From assembly GCA_008802785.1 (NCBI GenBank), contig VUYT01000029.1, positions 62,001-126,000 on the forward strand: a DNA stretch of 64,000 nt. The letters run 5' to 3'. This document shows positions 46,853-58,432 of the stretch, one piece after another. The position numbers were made by a program, and so were the translations under genes. A model generated the notes under the pieces. It saw only the letters and a list, made by a program, of their open reading frames with translations, searched no databases and had not been told where the DNA came from. How positions within the stretch are numbered: position 1 is the stretch's first letter; every line of letters starts with the position of its first letter. Source of the stretch: Symmetrospora coprosmae (taxonomy: Eukaryota; Basidiomycota; Cystobasidiomycetes; Symmetrosporaceae).

Positions 46853-48340
46853 TCAGGCTGTGATGCGCTGAAGCAGCGTTCGTGCAAGGAGCACTGCTGG
46901 TACCGCTAGCGCGAGCACAAGCCATTTCGGAATCGCTGGACTGCGCGATCGCGTCTGTATACGCTGATCCTGCGACTCCTTCTGCGCTCGCTTGATCTGC
47001 TCTGCTCGCTTGGCGGGCATGTAGTTGGCTGCCTTGGCGTACCCCTCGAGCGATGGCGACGGGATGTGCGGTGTGGCACTTCCGGGCGTATCTGGGACGG
47101 CCAAACTTGAGCGTGACTTGGGAGTACTGCTGCCGACGCCGTTGGCCTGTCCCGCGACAAGCAGGTTGCCGTCTTCGCTGAACGAGGAGAACAGCAGAAT
47201 ATTGAGTTCGAAGGCGTAGTTTGCCTCCTGCAGCAAGGCGGCTGGAATGGTAGATAACGCATTAGCCCCAAGCTCTAGATGACGACGACAGGCGCAGAGA
47301 TCGGCCACGAACCTCTTTGCTCGGCTGTCAACCCTTCGCCTATGCTGTCCATGCCTTTGCGGAATTGTGCGGTTATCTTGCCTAGTTCAGCCGCCGAAGC
47401 TGCCTCGCCGTTGCCACCATCGAAGCGATAGAAGCGCAAGCCATCCTGCTGGGATCCGTCGAAATGATATGCCTTTGCGACAGCCTCCTTGATCTGCTGC
47501 CCTCCGTTCAAGTCGCCCATGTATCGGACGTAGGCGTGCGAAAGAAGGAGGAACGCATACGATGGTGGCGGAGGAAAGACGAATGACGAGCTCTGCATGG
47601 GGACAGTGCCATCCTCTTCAGATAAAGCCCGTATCCGCTCGATATATGACGAGAGTGCAGACGGAGGCGATGCACGGTATGACCGAGCCAGAGGGTGTGC
47701 TTCCCAGTCTGCGCCCGTGGGCAGGTCTAGGAGGTAGGCGATATCTTGGGCGATGCTCTGCGTGCGTGCGAGCGTGCTTGGATCGAAGGTGGCTGCCAGG
47801 AGGGGGTGGTCTGCATGACGAGCGAGTCCGGTCTCGAGTGTGCTGTAGTGCAAAGAGAATGTACTGTGTCAGCCGCTGCCTTAGTCGAACTGAGGGCCTG
47901 ACACGTCCGTGCGCTTCGTGCGCTTCTCGTGCAGCCGAGCTGGTCGCGCGCACGACCCTCTGGCCGCGTGAGCATCGCTTGGGGCCGCAACAGCACTCAC
48001 TCGTAGACGTCGTGTAGCATCATCAGATAGAGTATGTGCGTCCGCAGCGGTATCCTGCCGGTGATGAGCTTGCTGTGGAAGTCGAAAAGTGCCTATGCGT
48101 CAGCCACTACTGACCGACTGACGCGCCTGACCCATTGAGTCGGGCCGCAGGAGCAGCCAAGTCGGAGGGGACCACCACTGACTTCACGATTGGAGGGCGC
48201 AGCACGTCGACGTGGGCCTGAGCCGTCGCGAGCTTGAGCAGCGTGCTCAGCGGCTTATGCCCCGTGAGCTCCCATCCAGAGTTGGGCGACAGCCAAGCAT
48301 CTCTGGATGCCGTCCAGCTACCGGTGTTGGTCGGGTTCAT
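46853..48340 (-). CDS. HMX1: Heme oxygenase, C-terminally membrane anchored
   Basis: Four exons: 48179-48340, 48001-48092, 47313-47842, 46853-47274, giving 401 residues. The enzyme opens heme to biliverdin with release of iron and CO, probably at the ER. The proximal ligand His43 sits in LKLATAQAH. The distal-helix signature GDLNGGQQ is at 195-201 after SHAYVRYMG. The helix LLQEANYAFELNILLFSSF follows, and a hydrophobic anchor (WLVLALAVPAVLLARTLL) closes the protein. Two joins are weaker: the first donor is GTGGTG at 48178, and the third intron is only 38 nt (47275-47312). Without it the frame would end before the conserved LGANALSTIPAALLQEAN helix. It is convergent with MRS2, with 138 bases between stops. 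Confidence 0.88.
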
Positions 48341-48780
48341 TGGCGAAAGCGATGCTGGATGCTGCAGGTGCTACTGATCTTCCAGGATTGCTATCTGGCT
48401 GCTCGAGGGTATTGTCGATGATGTTGGGAAGAGGGATAGTCTGGTCGCGCTCAGACGCAGGCAGGCTAGGCGACAGATGGGAGAAAGAGCTTTGTTGCCG
48501 TCGGTTGGCCAGGTCAAACGGTTGCATTGCTGATTGGATTGGGAGAGCGATGCACACTCTGCGTGTATCCTCGCAGCGATCGCCTGCAGTGCTTGCTTCC
48601 TGCTGGTCTGAATGGCGGCTCTGCACTGGATGCAAGGCGTGCTCGCCGCGATCGGGTTCTAGATCTAATCAGATAAGGGCGAGGAAGCTCACTGGCGTAT
48701 AATCCCCGACTAGAGCACAGAAGGAGAAACGCTACAGCCAGACTATTCACGTCTGCATACACAGCCATACGACTCCTCCC
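48341..48780. other. Intergenic region between heme oxygenase and IDO genes
   Basis: About 440 bases upstream of the heme oxygenase start and downstream of the IDO stop. No supported gene or repeat. Confidence 0.5.
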
Positions 48781-50274
48781 TCAGCGACCGCCCCTCCCCG
48801 GCGACGGTGTCCGACTACCCGTGGCTCTGGTCTCGTCTCGGAGCTGCCGCAGGAACGGCAGAAAAGACGTACCGCCAGTACCCCTAGTCGCCTCTTCTGG
48901 ACCATCTTCTCCCACTGATACTATAGAGTTACGCCCTCGCGCGTGCTGTGCTGGCACAGCGGCCCCCTCTCCCCGCGTGCGTACCTCGCCGCCTGACTCC
49001 CTCGACGCCCGCGCAATGTATTTCGAGGCCATGCGCATATGCGAGTCTCTGAAGCGGACCAGAGCTGCCACTGCCTCCTCGTAGCTGCTCCAAAGTTGAT
49101 CGTCCCTCTGTTGAGACGATGTCTGCCTCGCCAGCACGTACTGCCGGACATTGGCCTGCTCTTCGAGGTACTCGATCAACTCGCGATGCTTCCTCGGCAT
49201 CAGCTGTCGCATGCCCTTCAGGTTGCCTGTCAGGTGCTCGACACCGAGTCCGATGTCGAAGAGATGGTATAGGCTGCTCTGTGCCGCCGTCCCGCCGCCG
49301 TGTTTGTGCAGCTCTCCTTGTCCGTGCTCATCCGTTTCGTAGAAAATGCCACCTGGAATGGACCCTAGCTTCTCCGTCCCGCCGTACCCAGCCCAGAATG
49401 GCCTCATGTCGTGGTAGAAGACGTGTGGCGCACAATGTTCCCCGATTCGGTCGAGCAGGATGGTCGTGTCGTCGATCTTGACGCGAAGCTGCTCCAGAAG
49501 ACTCTGCAATTGGCTAGGGTCATCCGCCCTCACTGCCGAGAATGCATCGAGTACTAGAGCGATAGAACTGCCTCCTGCTGCTTCGATGGCTACGCTGATA
49601 ATATAGAACCACTCTTCATCTCGCGTGCCGGTGAACGTGATGAGACAGTCGAGATTATATGGATCGGCTAAGTGGGTAGCGAGACTCGAGCCGCCTGCAA
49701 TATCGAGGCTTGCAGGAGGAGACGTCGTCCAATTGAAGAGAGCCAGCGAGGCGTAGGTGGAAGTCGGTAGGATGCCAAGCTCCGAACAGGTGGCGAGATA
49801 GGGAACGGAAAGAGCAGGTGGAACTCGCTGCGGAGTTAGCGCGTCAGTGCCAGTAGCCGGTCCTGCAGTGTGAAGTCAATCAAAGCAGTCACTCACATCT
49901 TTTGGTCCAGAGCTGCCTCCCCAGACCCATGCAGCGACGAGGAAAGCGAGAACCGAGTGGGCGCGACGCCACTCGTTAATGTCATGTAAGCGGTTCGCCT
50001 GGAGTACAGGCAGGTTCCGGATGCGCGCGTCGAGACTGTCGCTCCCCAGAAGATCCGCGAGGTTGCCTTCGCGTGCGAGCTCGAGCCAGGGCGTGTAATA
50101 CTGCTCATCGATGAAGCGGACAGGCAGAGGTGGCGGTAGGAAGCCAAGCGTTCTAGACACCTGAAAGCGGTCTTCGAGATTCATCGCATCTGGCGCCGGC
50201 CGGCTTGTGCGGTGGAGGATGCCTGAGCTAGCAGCTTCGCTGTCCATCCTATCGGTCTGAGATGCTTGTGGCAT
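48781..50274 (-). CDS. BNA2: Indoleamine 2,3-dioxygenase
   Basis: Two exons: 49897-50274 and 48781-49827 (intron GTGAGT to CCGCAG), giving 474 residues. This heme dioxygenase opens the indole ring of L-tryptophan to N-formylkynurenine, the first step of kynurenine/NAD synthesis. Diagnostic blocks are FNWTTSPPASLD, WFYIISVAIEA, the heme-side region GGTAAQSSLYHLFDIGLGVEH (candidate proximal His324), GMRQLMPRKHRELI, and the C-terminal GTGGTSFLPFLRQLRDET. The start is taken at ATG 50274; ATG 50247 in the same frame is possible. An Arg/Gly-rich insert (about residues 395-440) separates the last helix from the GTGGT motif. It lies on the same strand as, and upstream of, heme oxygenase. Confidence 0.94.
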
Positions 50275-50616
50275 GTAGTAGAAGAGCGTCCGGAAGAGGT
50301 GGAAACCTCTCGGGGCACCCCTGTCCAGAACGCCCACGTGACGCGGATCGCCACTAAGACGCTCCTGGAGAATGTGGGCCAACTACGCGCATATGCAGAA
50401 GCAGGACAGAACGAAGCCTCGAGGCTTGTAGTCCTCCGTCGGCTTGAAGTGGCTTCACTTCGGAGGCCCCGACGCAGCCGACTAGTCCACCCCCACTCGC
50501 TGCATTGCTACAGTTGGCCGCTGGCCAGCAGGTACACCCCCTCCGCTTCTATATGCATCTACATAATGCTGCTGTACCAACGCCCTTGAACGAATTTGGG
50601 ATATATACTCCCGTAC
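50275..50616. other. Intergenic region upstream of IDO
   Basis: About 340 bases between the IDO start and the stop of the PRELI/Ups-type gene; no feature recognised. Confidence 0.5.
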
Positions 50617-51559
50617 TCATTCATCGCCAGGTTGCCGCTTCATCTCTTCCGAGTGTTCCGGGTAGTATCGCTCCAAGACTGAATCCAGTCCTTTTCTGCC
50701 AATCTGCGAGTTGGCTGCGTATCTGTAGGGCGGACAAAAGTGCACCACGTAGCGAGCAGCGGAAGAAACAGTCAGCCGAGGGCGCTACCGATGGAAGGGC
50801 ACAGCTTGACCGGGCCCAAGACGGCATGGACCGTTTAATGCGTAGGGCGCTGAGGACCAAGCTTCGACATGGACCCACCTCTCTATCGAGTAGTCCTCCA
50901 TCTTTCTGCCAAGCTTGCGAGCTGCCATCCCACCGTTCTTGAGCTTGCCCTGCGCGCTGATCTCCGCGATAGTCGTCATCTCCACGGCCTGTCCTGCTCC
51001 CTCTTGCAGCTTCTTTGGCGAGAAAGCCGTGTAGCTGATGCGTTCGTGGCAGGTGAGAAAGTCCTTGAGCGACATGTTGATGCTGGATACGAGGATCTGA
51101 GGCGGGCTCGTTTCCTCGGCGGCTGATGTTGAGGGTATCACAAAGGTGACTTCGCGGGCGTAGCTCTCGGCGGAGGTTCCTAAGAGCTGCGGGCGCGAAT
51201 GGACCAGGTAGGAGTGAAAGGAGAGGAGGAGAGGAGACGAGATGATGTCAGATATATGTCGGCTGAGCATGCGGGCCTTGCCCGCTGAGCGTGTTATGCG
51301 CCCGTCCATCGTGCCTGCCTGCCTGCCGGCCTGCCTGCCTGCCTGCACGCACCGCCGTCATCCAGCGCGGGGTTGGCTGCTGAACCGCAATGATGCGTTC
51401 TGTGCGGAGGACGCCCGTCTCTGGGTCTACCGTGCGGTCTGTCGTGTCCACGCTGACGACGTGCGAGCTGTAGTCATTCGGGTATTTGCGAAAGAGGATG
51501 GATGCGACGGCGCTGAACTGGTAGCTGATGGCCTGCGACAGGGACCACAGCTGGGGCAT
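50617..51559 (-). CDS. PRELI/MSF1 (Ups)-type mitochondrial intermembrane-space lipid transfer protein
   Basis: Three exons: 51353-51559, 50879-51186, 50617-50722, giving 206 residues in phase. Ups proteins, paired with Mdm35, carry phosphatidic acid or phosphatidylserine between mitochondrial membranes. The N-terminal block ILFRKYPNDYSSHVVSVDTTDR, then DPETGVLRTERII and PTPRWM, is the canonical PRELI/MSF1 start. The middle has ESYAREVTFV and SSINMSLKDFLTCHERISY. The C-terminal helix MEDYSIERYAANSQIGRKGL is restored only by the 156-nt intron 50723-50878. Which of Ups1/2/3 it corresponds to cannot be decided. Intron 1 contains a CCTG repeat. Confidence 0.9.
51313..51346. repeat. (CCTG)n tetranucleotide repeat inside intron 1 of the Ups-type gene
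   Basis: About eight GCCT/CCTG units with one interruption (GCCGGC) directly beside the 5' splice site of the minus-strand intron 51187-51352; transcribed as (CAGG)n. Confidence 0.92.
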
Positions 51560-52111
51560 GATTGCGGCGGCCGGTGGAGTGTGGGCTTCAGTGCATCTGA
51601 CTGCTGCGATTGCTGCTATGCTCTCTATGCCCTCTATGTCATGCTCGAGATGGCCGAAGTCGTGGGTGGGGGAGGAAGGGAGAGACGACCCCGTCCACGT
51701 GCGAGGTGTGACAGGCGGACGGGATGGGATGGGGCAACAGACAGGACAACGAGCAGAGGGAATGGACGTCCAGGACTCATGACTGAACTGCATTGCACTG
51801 CACCGCGGGATCCCCTAACAGACTGAGTAAGATAAGGAAAGGAGAATTGGCCAAGTTGACTGCTGACTGAATCGATGATGGTGGTGATGCAATGACTGCG
51901 TGGTTGCAACAGAGACGAGGGATGCTAAGAGGTGAGACGAGGGGAGGAGAGGAGATATCAGAGAGCTAGGAACTGCCCATCAAGGGCGCTGACTACCGAC
52001 TGCGTGTGTGATCAGATATGGTTCCGGGAGGGCATGGACACGGACCAGGCAAAGGGACACGGAGTGAGGTGTGACGAGAGTGGCTGAAAGATGACGCGAT
52101 CCGCGCATCAA
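51560..52111. other. Intergenic region upstream of the Ups-type gene
   Basis: About 550 bases between the Ups-type gene start and the CDC3 stop. Purine-rich (GGGAGGAAGGGAGAG near 51668; AGGGGAGGAGAGGAGA near 51940). No supported gene. Confidence 0.5.
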
Positions 52112-54055
52112 TCAACCCCTTGCGAACACACCACCTTTCTTCTTCTGCTGCGGTGGCGTGAGAGGGCGGCCAGACTCGAGGCGGTACTCTGGGGGCAGAG
52201 TCAGGGTAAGCACGCTTTTCCACAATTCAGACGACACGGACAGACCCGCGCGCGACCCACTCTTCTCCTCGAGCTCCTTGCGCTGCTTCTCGAGCGCGTC
52301 CTTCATCTCACGGTGACGGGCGTACAGCTCCTCCTCACTCTGCTTGAGCTTGCTCTCCTTCTCATTGACCTTTTGCTGAAATACCATCTTCATCTCTGCC
52401 TCCATCTTCTTGAGCTTCGCGTCGTGCAGGGAGCGCTCCTCTGCCATTTTGGCCTGGGGGCTTTTACAGGAGGGCAGACAAGACAGTGTCAGCCTTGGCC
52501 TTTTACGCCGAATGGTCTTCAGTCAGATGCATTCTGGCCCGAGACGCAGAGACGCACTTGACCTCCTTGAAGACACTCTGGTCCTGCGTGACTCCCATGC
52601 TCATGAGCTTTTCCGACCTGTATCGCTCATACAGCGTGTTTTGCGTGTGCTCCTTGAGCTCCTCCATGTGGGTGCGGACAAGCATCTGCCTCAGCTTGAC
52701 AAAGTCGCAGTGCTCCTCGTTGTCGACGTCAATCACGCCCCAGGGGTAGGCGCGCCCTCGGACCTGGCGCCCATCGGCAGTGTCGACGAGCGTGTTGGAT
52801 CCGACGACAGCGAACGGAATCTTGCGCTGTTCACATTTTATACCCGGGGGCAAGATGAGCTCGCCAGCATATCAGGTCGCAGAAAGTATGAGGCTAGCTC
52901 ACCATAATCTCCTCGTTCTCTGCAATCGTCTCTTCGTCCTCGTTGTCGTACTGCGGAGCCTTGAAGATGTCGACGCCGTGGTACTGGAGATCGCGGAGGA
53001 TGCGCTCCTTGAAGGCGATGGTCTCCTCCTCGGAGAGGGTGTCTGCTTTTGCGATGACGGGAATGAGGTTGACTTTGGAGGCGAGCCTCTTCATGTACTC
53101 GATGTCGAGGCTCTTGAGTGCGTGCCCAGTGGGTTCGATAAAGTAGAGGCAGGCGTGGACGCGGTTGTCTACGAGCTTTGTCCGGTTGACGCGGTTCTCC
53201 TGCTCGAGGTAGGCGTCGAAGCGGGCCTCGATGTTCTGCAGGATTGGGTTCCAGCTCTGGGCGTTGTTGACAAAGTCGCCAAAGCCGGGCGTGTCTACGA
53301 CGGTGAGCTTTAGGCGGACCCCAGACTCTTCAATGTCTGCGCTGATGGACTCTATGTTTACGGTTTTTGGTCGCTCTGTGGACGGATCTGCGACCGTCTT
53401 TGGCGGGTAGAGGGCCGTGTTGAAGAGGGTGTTGACGAGGGTGGATTTGCCGAGCCCAGACTCGCCTGTGTGGGTGTGTGGAAGAGAGAGAGTTGAAGGC
53501 AGAGAGAGACACAAAGAGAGAGAGAGAGAGGTAGAGAGAGGAAGAGAGAGAGAGGAGAGAGAGAGTGAAAGTGCGACAGGTGTATAGATGGACAGCAAGG
53601 GGTCAGTGCGGGGTCTCTCCAATATGACCAAGTCAGGCCCGGCCTGGCCCGACACTGTGCCCAGATCCTCTATGGGAACACCCACCGACGACCATCACGG
53701 TAAAGTGAAATCCCTTTCTGATGCTCTTTCGGTGTACCTGGTTGGGGAGGTTGGCGACTGCGGTGCGTGCGGGCAGAGCGAGACGCGACCAAAGCGGGGT
53801 GTAGCTCATGAGCCTGGTCCAGCGCGGCATCGAGCGTTGCGCAAGGACGCACATCCTACGTATCCGGCGAGCTTCTTCCTCATTGGTGGCTGCTGCTGCT
53901 GTGCTGCTGCTGCTGTAGAGTTGGCATCCAGACTGCCATTCCCGTGACCTGCATCGTGTCCGCGTCCGCGTCCCTCTCAAAGGGGTCAGCCCGCGCCTGC
54001 ACCCACCACTGCAGCAGCATGGATCTGACTGACCGATGGAGTACTCGTCTGCCAT
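52112..54055 (-). CDS. CDC3: Septin, Cdc3 type
   Basis: Seven exons: 54034-54055, 53853-53975, 53686-53757, 52903-53465, 52558-52826, 52261-52460, 52112-52188, giving 441 residues in phase. Septins build hetero-oligomeric GTP-binding filaments at the bud neck and hyphal septa. The polybasic/N-terminal block [20 protein letters not shown] is the Cdc3-group signature. G1 is GESGLGKST (73-81), G3 region [12 protein letters not shown]4 AKAD. The septin unique element [20 protein letters not shown] and the C-terminal coiled coil ([20 protein letters not shown]) follow, and the tail is [12 protein letters not shown]. Exon 1 (22 nt, MADEYSI) and its 58-nt intron are the least certain part. Intron 3 is a long GA-rich tract. 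It is divergent from LEA1 with 168 bases between starts. Confidence 0.93.
53481..53570. repeat. (GA)n-rich tract in intron 3 of CDC3
   Basis: About 90 bases made almost only of GA dinucleotides with small interruptions; transcribed as CU-rich RNA close to the 3' splice site of the minus-strand intron 53466-53685. Confidence 0.92.
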
Positions 54056-54223
54056 GATATCGATGCGCGTGTGTCGATGGTGTGATGCTGTCCCTGCTGT
54101 GCTGTGGCCGTATTCGTAGTGGAGGGAGGCAAGGGGCGGCCCTCCCCTGGAGAGCAAGGGCAAGGCAGGATCCTCCCTCCCTCCCTCGTCCCTCTCCTCT
54201 TCTCCAACATCACACCCACCACA
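54056..54223. promoter_or_regulatory. Divergent promoter region (CDC3 / LEA1)
   Basis: 168 bases separate the start codons of CDC3 (minus) and LEA1 (plus). Both promoters must lie here or extend into the neighbours' short first exons and introns. No element was recognised. Confidence 0.5.
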
Positions 54224-55584
54224 ATGAAGCTCACCGTCGAGCTCGTCGCGAGGACAGGTGGGTCTTGAAAGGGAGATGATGCTCATGTCGGCGTGCATGG
54301 GGATGGAGCATGGCTGATGCCATGTCGCCGTGCTGGTCTCGCCCGCCCGGCAGACTCCTTCCTGAACCCGCTCAAGGACAGGGAGCTGGATCTGAGGGGT
54401 GAGTGCGCATTGGGCACAAGGGATGGATGGAGATGGATCTCCGAGTATGCCGCTGCTGCTGCATGGGATGCGCCTGCTCATGCTTCACTCCCCTCCGAAC
54501 CAGGCCTAAAGATCCCTGCCATCGAGAACCTCGGAGCGACAAAGGTGGGGGTGTGCACACCAAAGGCCAGGCCAAAAGAGCGAAGGAAGCCATGCTCACA
54601 CTTACTGAGCGACGGGTCGGGACCGGACCTCTATTCAGGACGCCATTGACTCGCTCGACCTGTCCGACAATGCAATCCTCTCGCTCTCAAACCTACCCAG
54701 GCTCACACGCCTGTCGAGCCTGTCGCTCGCAAACAATCCAATCACCCAGATATCGGGCAATGTCGGGACTCAGCTGCCAAATCTGCGCTCCTTGACTCTT
54801 TCAGGGTCTCAGGTGCGTCACAGCGAGCGAGCGAAGCGAAGCGAGCTGCAGTGGAGAGGAAAGGCGAGGGCCCTGGCGCAGGAGGCGGAAGATGGACAAC
54901 GCAGCAGCTGTCGGGCTAGCGACAGAAGTCACGAGTCTCTGCTGGTGGCCATGTCTCGCACTGGACGCGAGACTGGGCATGGCTCCCTCGCTGCTCCGCT
55001 CTGCTTTGCTCCGCCCCGGCTCGCACAGGGACGCGCCATGCATTCAGCTAATCCTCGTATATGCTTTCCTCCGCCTCTGCCTCCAGCTACGAGACCTCGC
55101 CTCCTTGCAACCCCTCTTTGGCCTGCGCAAGCTCGAATTCCTCCACCTTGGAAGCAGTCCAGTGATGCAGCAGCCGCATTACCGCTCATGGCTCGTGCAC
55201 AATCTCCCATCTTTGCGCTGGCTCGACTATGCCAAGGTGAAGGGCAAAGAACGCGAGAGCGCGACAAAGCTGTACACGAGCTCAGAAGGGGAAGGACGGC
55301 CGAGCGAGCTGGCCCAGCAGCTATCTGCGGCGCGCGTGTCGGCGACAGTCAATGGAGGAGATGTCAACGGACACGGTGGACCAGCAGCAAGGACATTCGA
55401 GGTGCCAGGGTCGGGGCCGGGGCCGGAACCACAAAAGGCAAAGGGACTGAGCGAGGAGCAGCGGCAGAGAATCAGAAAAGCCATTGAGCGAGCAGGGACA
55501 CTGGAGGAGATTCAGCGACTGAAGCGCATGCTGGCAGATGGCCACCTACCCAGCGAGCGCGAGGCCAAGGCCTTGACGGCGTGA
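54224..55584 (+). CDS. LEA1: U2 snRNP protein A'
   Basis: Five exons: 54224-54257, 54354-54398, 54504-54544, 54639-54812, 55087-55584, giving 263 residues in phase (human U2A' has 255). U2A' is a leucine-rich-repeat protein that binds U2B'' and stem-loop IV of U2 snRNA in the spliceosome. The start MKLTVELVARTDSFLNPLKD, then RELDLRGLKIPAIENLGATK and DAIDSLDLSDNAI, is diagnostic. LRR blades follow to LEFLHLGSSPVMQQPHYR and the LRR cap NLPSLRWLDYAKVKGKER. The C-terminal third is Gly/Pro-rich and ends in a charged helix (LSEEQRQRIRKAIERAGTLE). Assignment is firm. Confidence 0.95.
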
Positions 55585-55751
55585 TGATGCGTGTGCGCGC
55601 CCACACGGGGACGACTGTCCGAAGCTACTCGTTTGCTTTCCCGATGTTGTGTCCATGATGGGTTGCAATAATCTGTTGGAGTGACGTTGGCTCTTCCTCT
55701 ACTCTGTGTTCACGATGGCCCATCTATGAGGAGACGACGAAGACGACGACA

Positions 55752-58159
55752 ATGAGCAGGACGATGATGCCGTCCAGAGGAGGAGCGAGGACGACGGCTC
55801 GCAGTGGATTCGGATATGGAGGGCACGGTCATCACAATGCTGCATCGACGGCCACGTCGCTGGGCGTCAGGGGCGGCGGTGGGGGCGGGAGCATGGACGA
55901 GTCCATCACACGAGACAGCATCATCCGCTCAAGGCCAGCATCGCCCGGGCCTGGAGCTGGAGCTGGATATGGCAACGGCGATGAGGATGAGGATGACGCT
56001 GCTGCGCAGTCTTCGTCGCGCCGTTCCATGCGCCTGCAACCGCAGCCGCAACTGCCACCACACCCTCTGAGCTCGACCCTCTCGAGCGGGAAGAGCACAC
56101 CGCAGGACAAGAAGCGCAGTGCGGTCTACCCTTCGCACAGTGACGAAAGCAGCTATCCCTATCCCGCTCTCGCCTCACCGCCGCCGCCGACCTCATCGCT
56201 CGTTATTCCTTCCCTCTTCCGCTCACCGTCACACGACGGCGAAGGCGACGAGAGATCCCCTCTGCTCAGCATCGGCATAGAGCGGCCAAGCACACCCCAG
56301 ATACAGCAGAGAGAGTACCTCTCCATCCCGCACGACTACGATACCGACCTTGGCATCCCCACCTTTGTCTCCACCGAGCGAGGGGGCTACATCCGCCCAC
56401 CCACCTTGCGCTCACGCCTCCGTCTCCTCTGGACCCAGCTCGTCTCCAACACGATATCCACCGCCTTCCTCCTGCTCATCGTCATCTGGGCACTGGTCTC
56501 CCGCTCCCTCTCCTCCATCCTCGAAACGCTTTCCGGCAAGGGCAAAGTGCGCCACCCTAGGCCGTGGGACAATCCAGACAGGTGGAAAGACGAAAAGCTC
56601 GTCCGAGATGTCAAGTACTATGCCCGCTCGTGTGGATACGATATTCAGGATCAGGAGATTGTCACGGAAGACGGGTACAAGCTGCGCGTCCACAAGGTCA
56701 TTGTCCCCTCGCAGCGCGGGAGGACAGAACCAGGCGGCAGAGGCGGTTTCCCAGTCATCATCCAGCATGGCCTCTTCCAGTCGTCCGGCAGCTTTGTCAC
56801 GAGCGAGGAGCGCAGCTTGGCCTTTTGGCTGGCCGAAAAGGGCGGGTACCAGGTCTATCTGGGAAACAACCGGGCCGTCTTTGATATGGGCCACACGAGC
56901 CTGTCGAGGAGTGATCCAAGGTTAGGGTGGATCGCTCTCTCGTGCTGCTCGCAGTACCGTCGGTCTTTTATTCCGTCTCTGACCTCTATTAATCATGCAG
57001 ATTCTGGGATTACAATATTCGCGAGTTGGCACTGTACGACCTGCCAGCTCTCGTAGACCACGTCAAGAAAGAGAGTAAGTCGCTCTGCTGTAAGATCGAG
57101 CTGCGCCCAGATTAACACTTGCCGACACTCTTAACCTTTCAGCGGGCCATGATAAGGTGGCCTTCATCGGCCATTCGCAGGGCAATGCGACCATGTTCGT
57201 GTCTCTGGGTGAGTTTATCGGCTTGCTGTCTAACAAATGTCACGGACGGCGCTGGGTACTGATATGGTGACGAACAACCGACCAGCCCGCGGTATGGTGC
57301 CGTCTCTAGGCGAAAGCTTGTCCATCTTCATTGCGTTGGCGCCCGCCGTCTACTCTGGCCCCCTCACCCAAGGGTTCCCCTTCACCGTCATTAAGCACAT
57401 GGACTGGAAGCGATGGAAGCGCATCTTTGGCGTTCTCGACTTCATCCCTGTGATGCGATGGAGCTATGACTGGACGCCAAGTCTCCCGTTTGCTCTGCTC
57501 GGGTACCAGATGTTTGCCTTTCTGTTCCAGTGGACCGACGCGAATTGGCTCCTCCGCCGGAAGGCCAAGATGTTCCGCTTCACGCCGAGTCCCGTGCCCA
57601 GTGCTGGCATCTTCTGGTGGACGGGCCTAGATGGGTTCAGCAGCCGTGGCTGCGTGCTGAATGAGCAGGTCGAGCGATGGTACGACGAGCGATTCCCGCC
57701 TCTGGCTCTATACCATGGCGGCAAGGACTATCTCGGTGAGCGCCGGGCCTTGTAAGCTCGTCGTTGCCTAGAATGTGCAGCTGAAACAGTAGAGTCCCGG
57801 CTTCTCCCGCTCCTCCGGGACCGCCTGCGCCCGACAGTCTTGTGCGACCGGCTATTGGAGCGCCTGAAGACACACGAGCCTGACGTACAAGTCGTGCGCG
57901 TGCATAAGCTGGAGGAAGGCGAGCACTGCGACAATTTCTGGGATGTCGATGCTGTTGAGAACTCGTAAGCTCGAGCAACCGGGCTCTCGAAGGCAGAGGA
58001 GCTGGTTGTGACTCCTCAGCCTGCACCTAGGTCGGTCTCGCTGACGCCTCGATGGCCCCCAGCTTTGAAGATATCCTGGTAGACATAGAGCGGACGCGAC
58101 CTAGACGACCAGGGGATGCGGATGGGCCTCCCAGTCTTGCAGTGCAGTCGCAGTTGTGA
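55752..58159 (+). CDS. Acid-lipase family steryl ester / triacylglycerol lipase, membrane anchored
   Basis: Six exons: 55752-56920, 57001-57074, 57143-57208, 57286-57735, 57790-57964, 58063-58159, giving 676 residues in phase. The family (Tgl1, Yeh1, Yeh2) hydrolyses sterol esters on lipid droplets or at the plasma membrane. The N-terminal 210 residues are disordered, followed by a membrane segment at about 231-253 and the lipase lid-side block YCARSCGYDIQDQ-like (YYARSCGYDIQDQEIVTEDG). Next are QHGLFQSSGSF and the nucleophile elbow GHSQG with Ser426. Asp in LYHGGKDYL (about 584) and His632 in GEHCDNFW complete the triad. The last exon (SFEDILVDIERTRP) replaces a stop reached by reading through GTAAGC at 57965. 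Which yeast paralogue it matches is undecided. Confidence 0.9.
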
Positions 58160-58432
58160 TGATAGACGACAGTAGAGGTTGTTTCGTGCCAGCGAGGAAG
58201 GAATGTATTCTGCTTTCCCTGAGCAGACTAACGTAGAGACTGCAGTGATGGTGCGCATCTTTGAGCCTTTGCGCCCTTGTTTGCCACCCAAGAGCCTACG
58301 TAGGGGTTGCCAGCATGCTGCCTCCTTCCTTTGCACTCACACGCCCACAATTGCGGACCACAAAGGACAGCTGCATCTCATACGCTCGAGTAGCATAGAT
58401 ATCGAAGTCGACACCCTCCTCAAGCACTGAAA

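Noticed and set aside
57965-57968. Stop of the lipase gene at 57966-57968
   Set aside because: The TAA is part of a GTAAGC donor; splicing to 58063 adds SFEDILVDIERTRP in phase, a better end for this lipase family.
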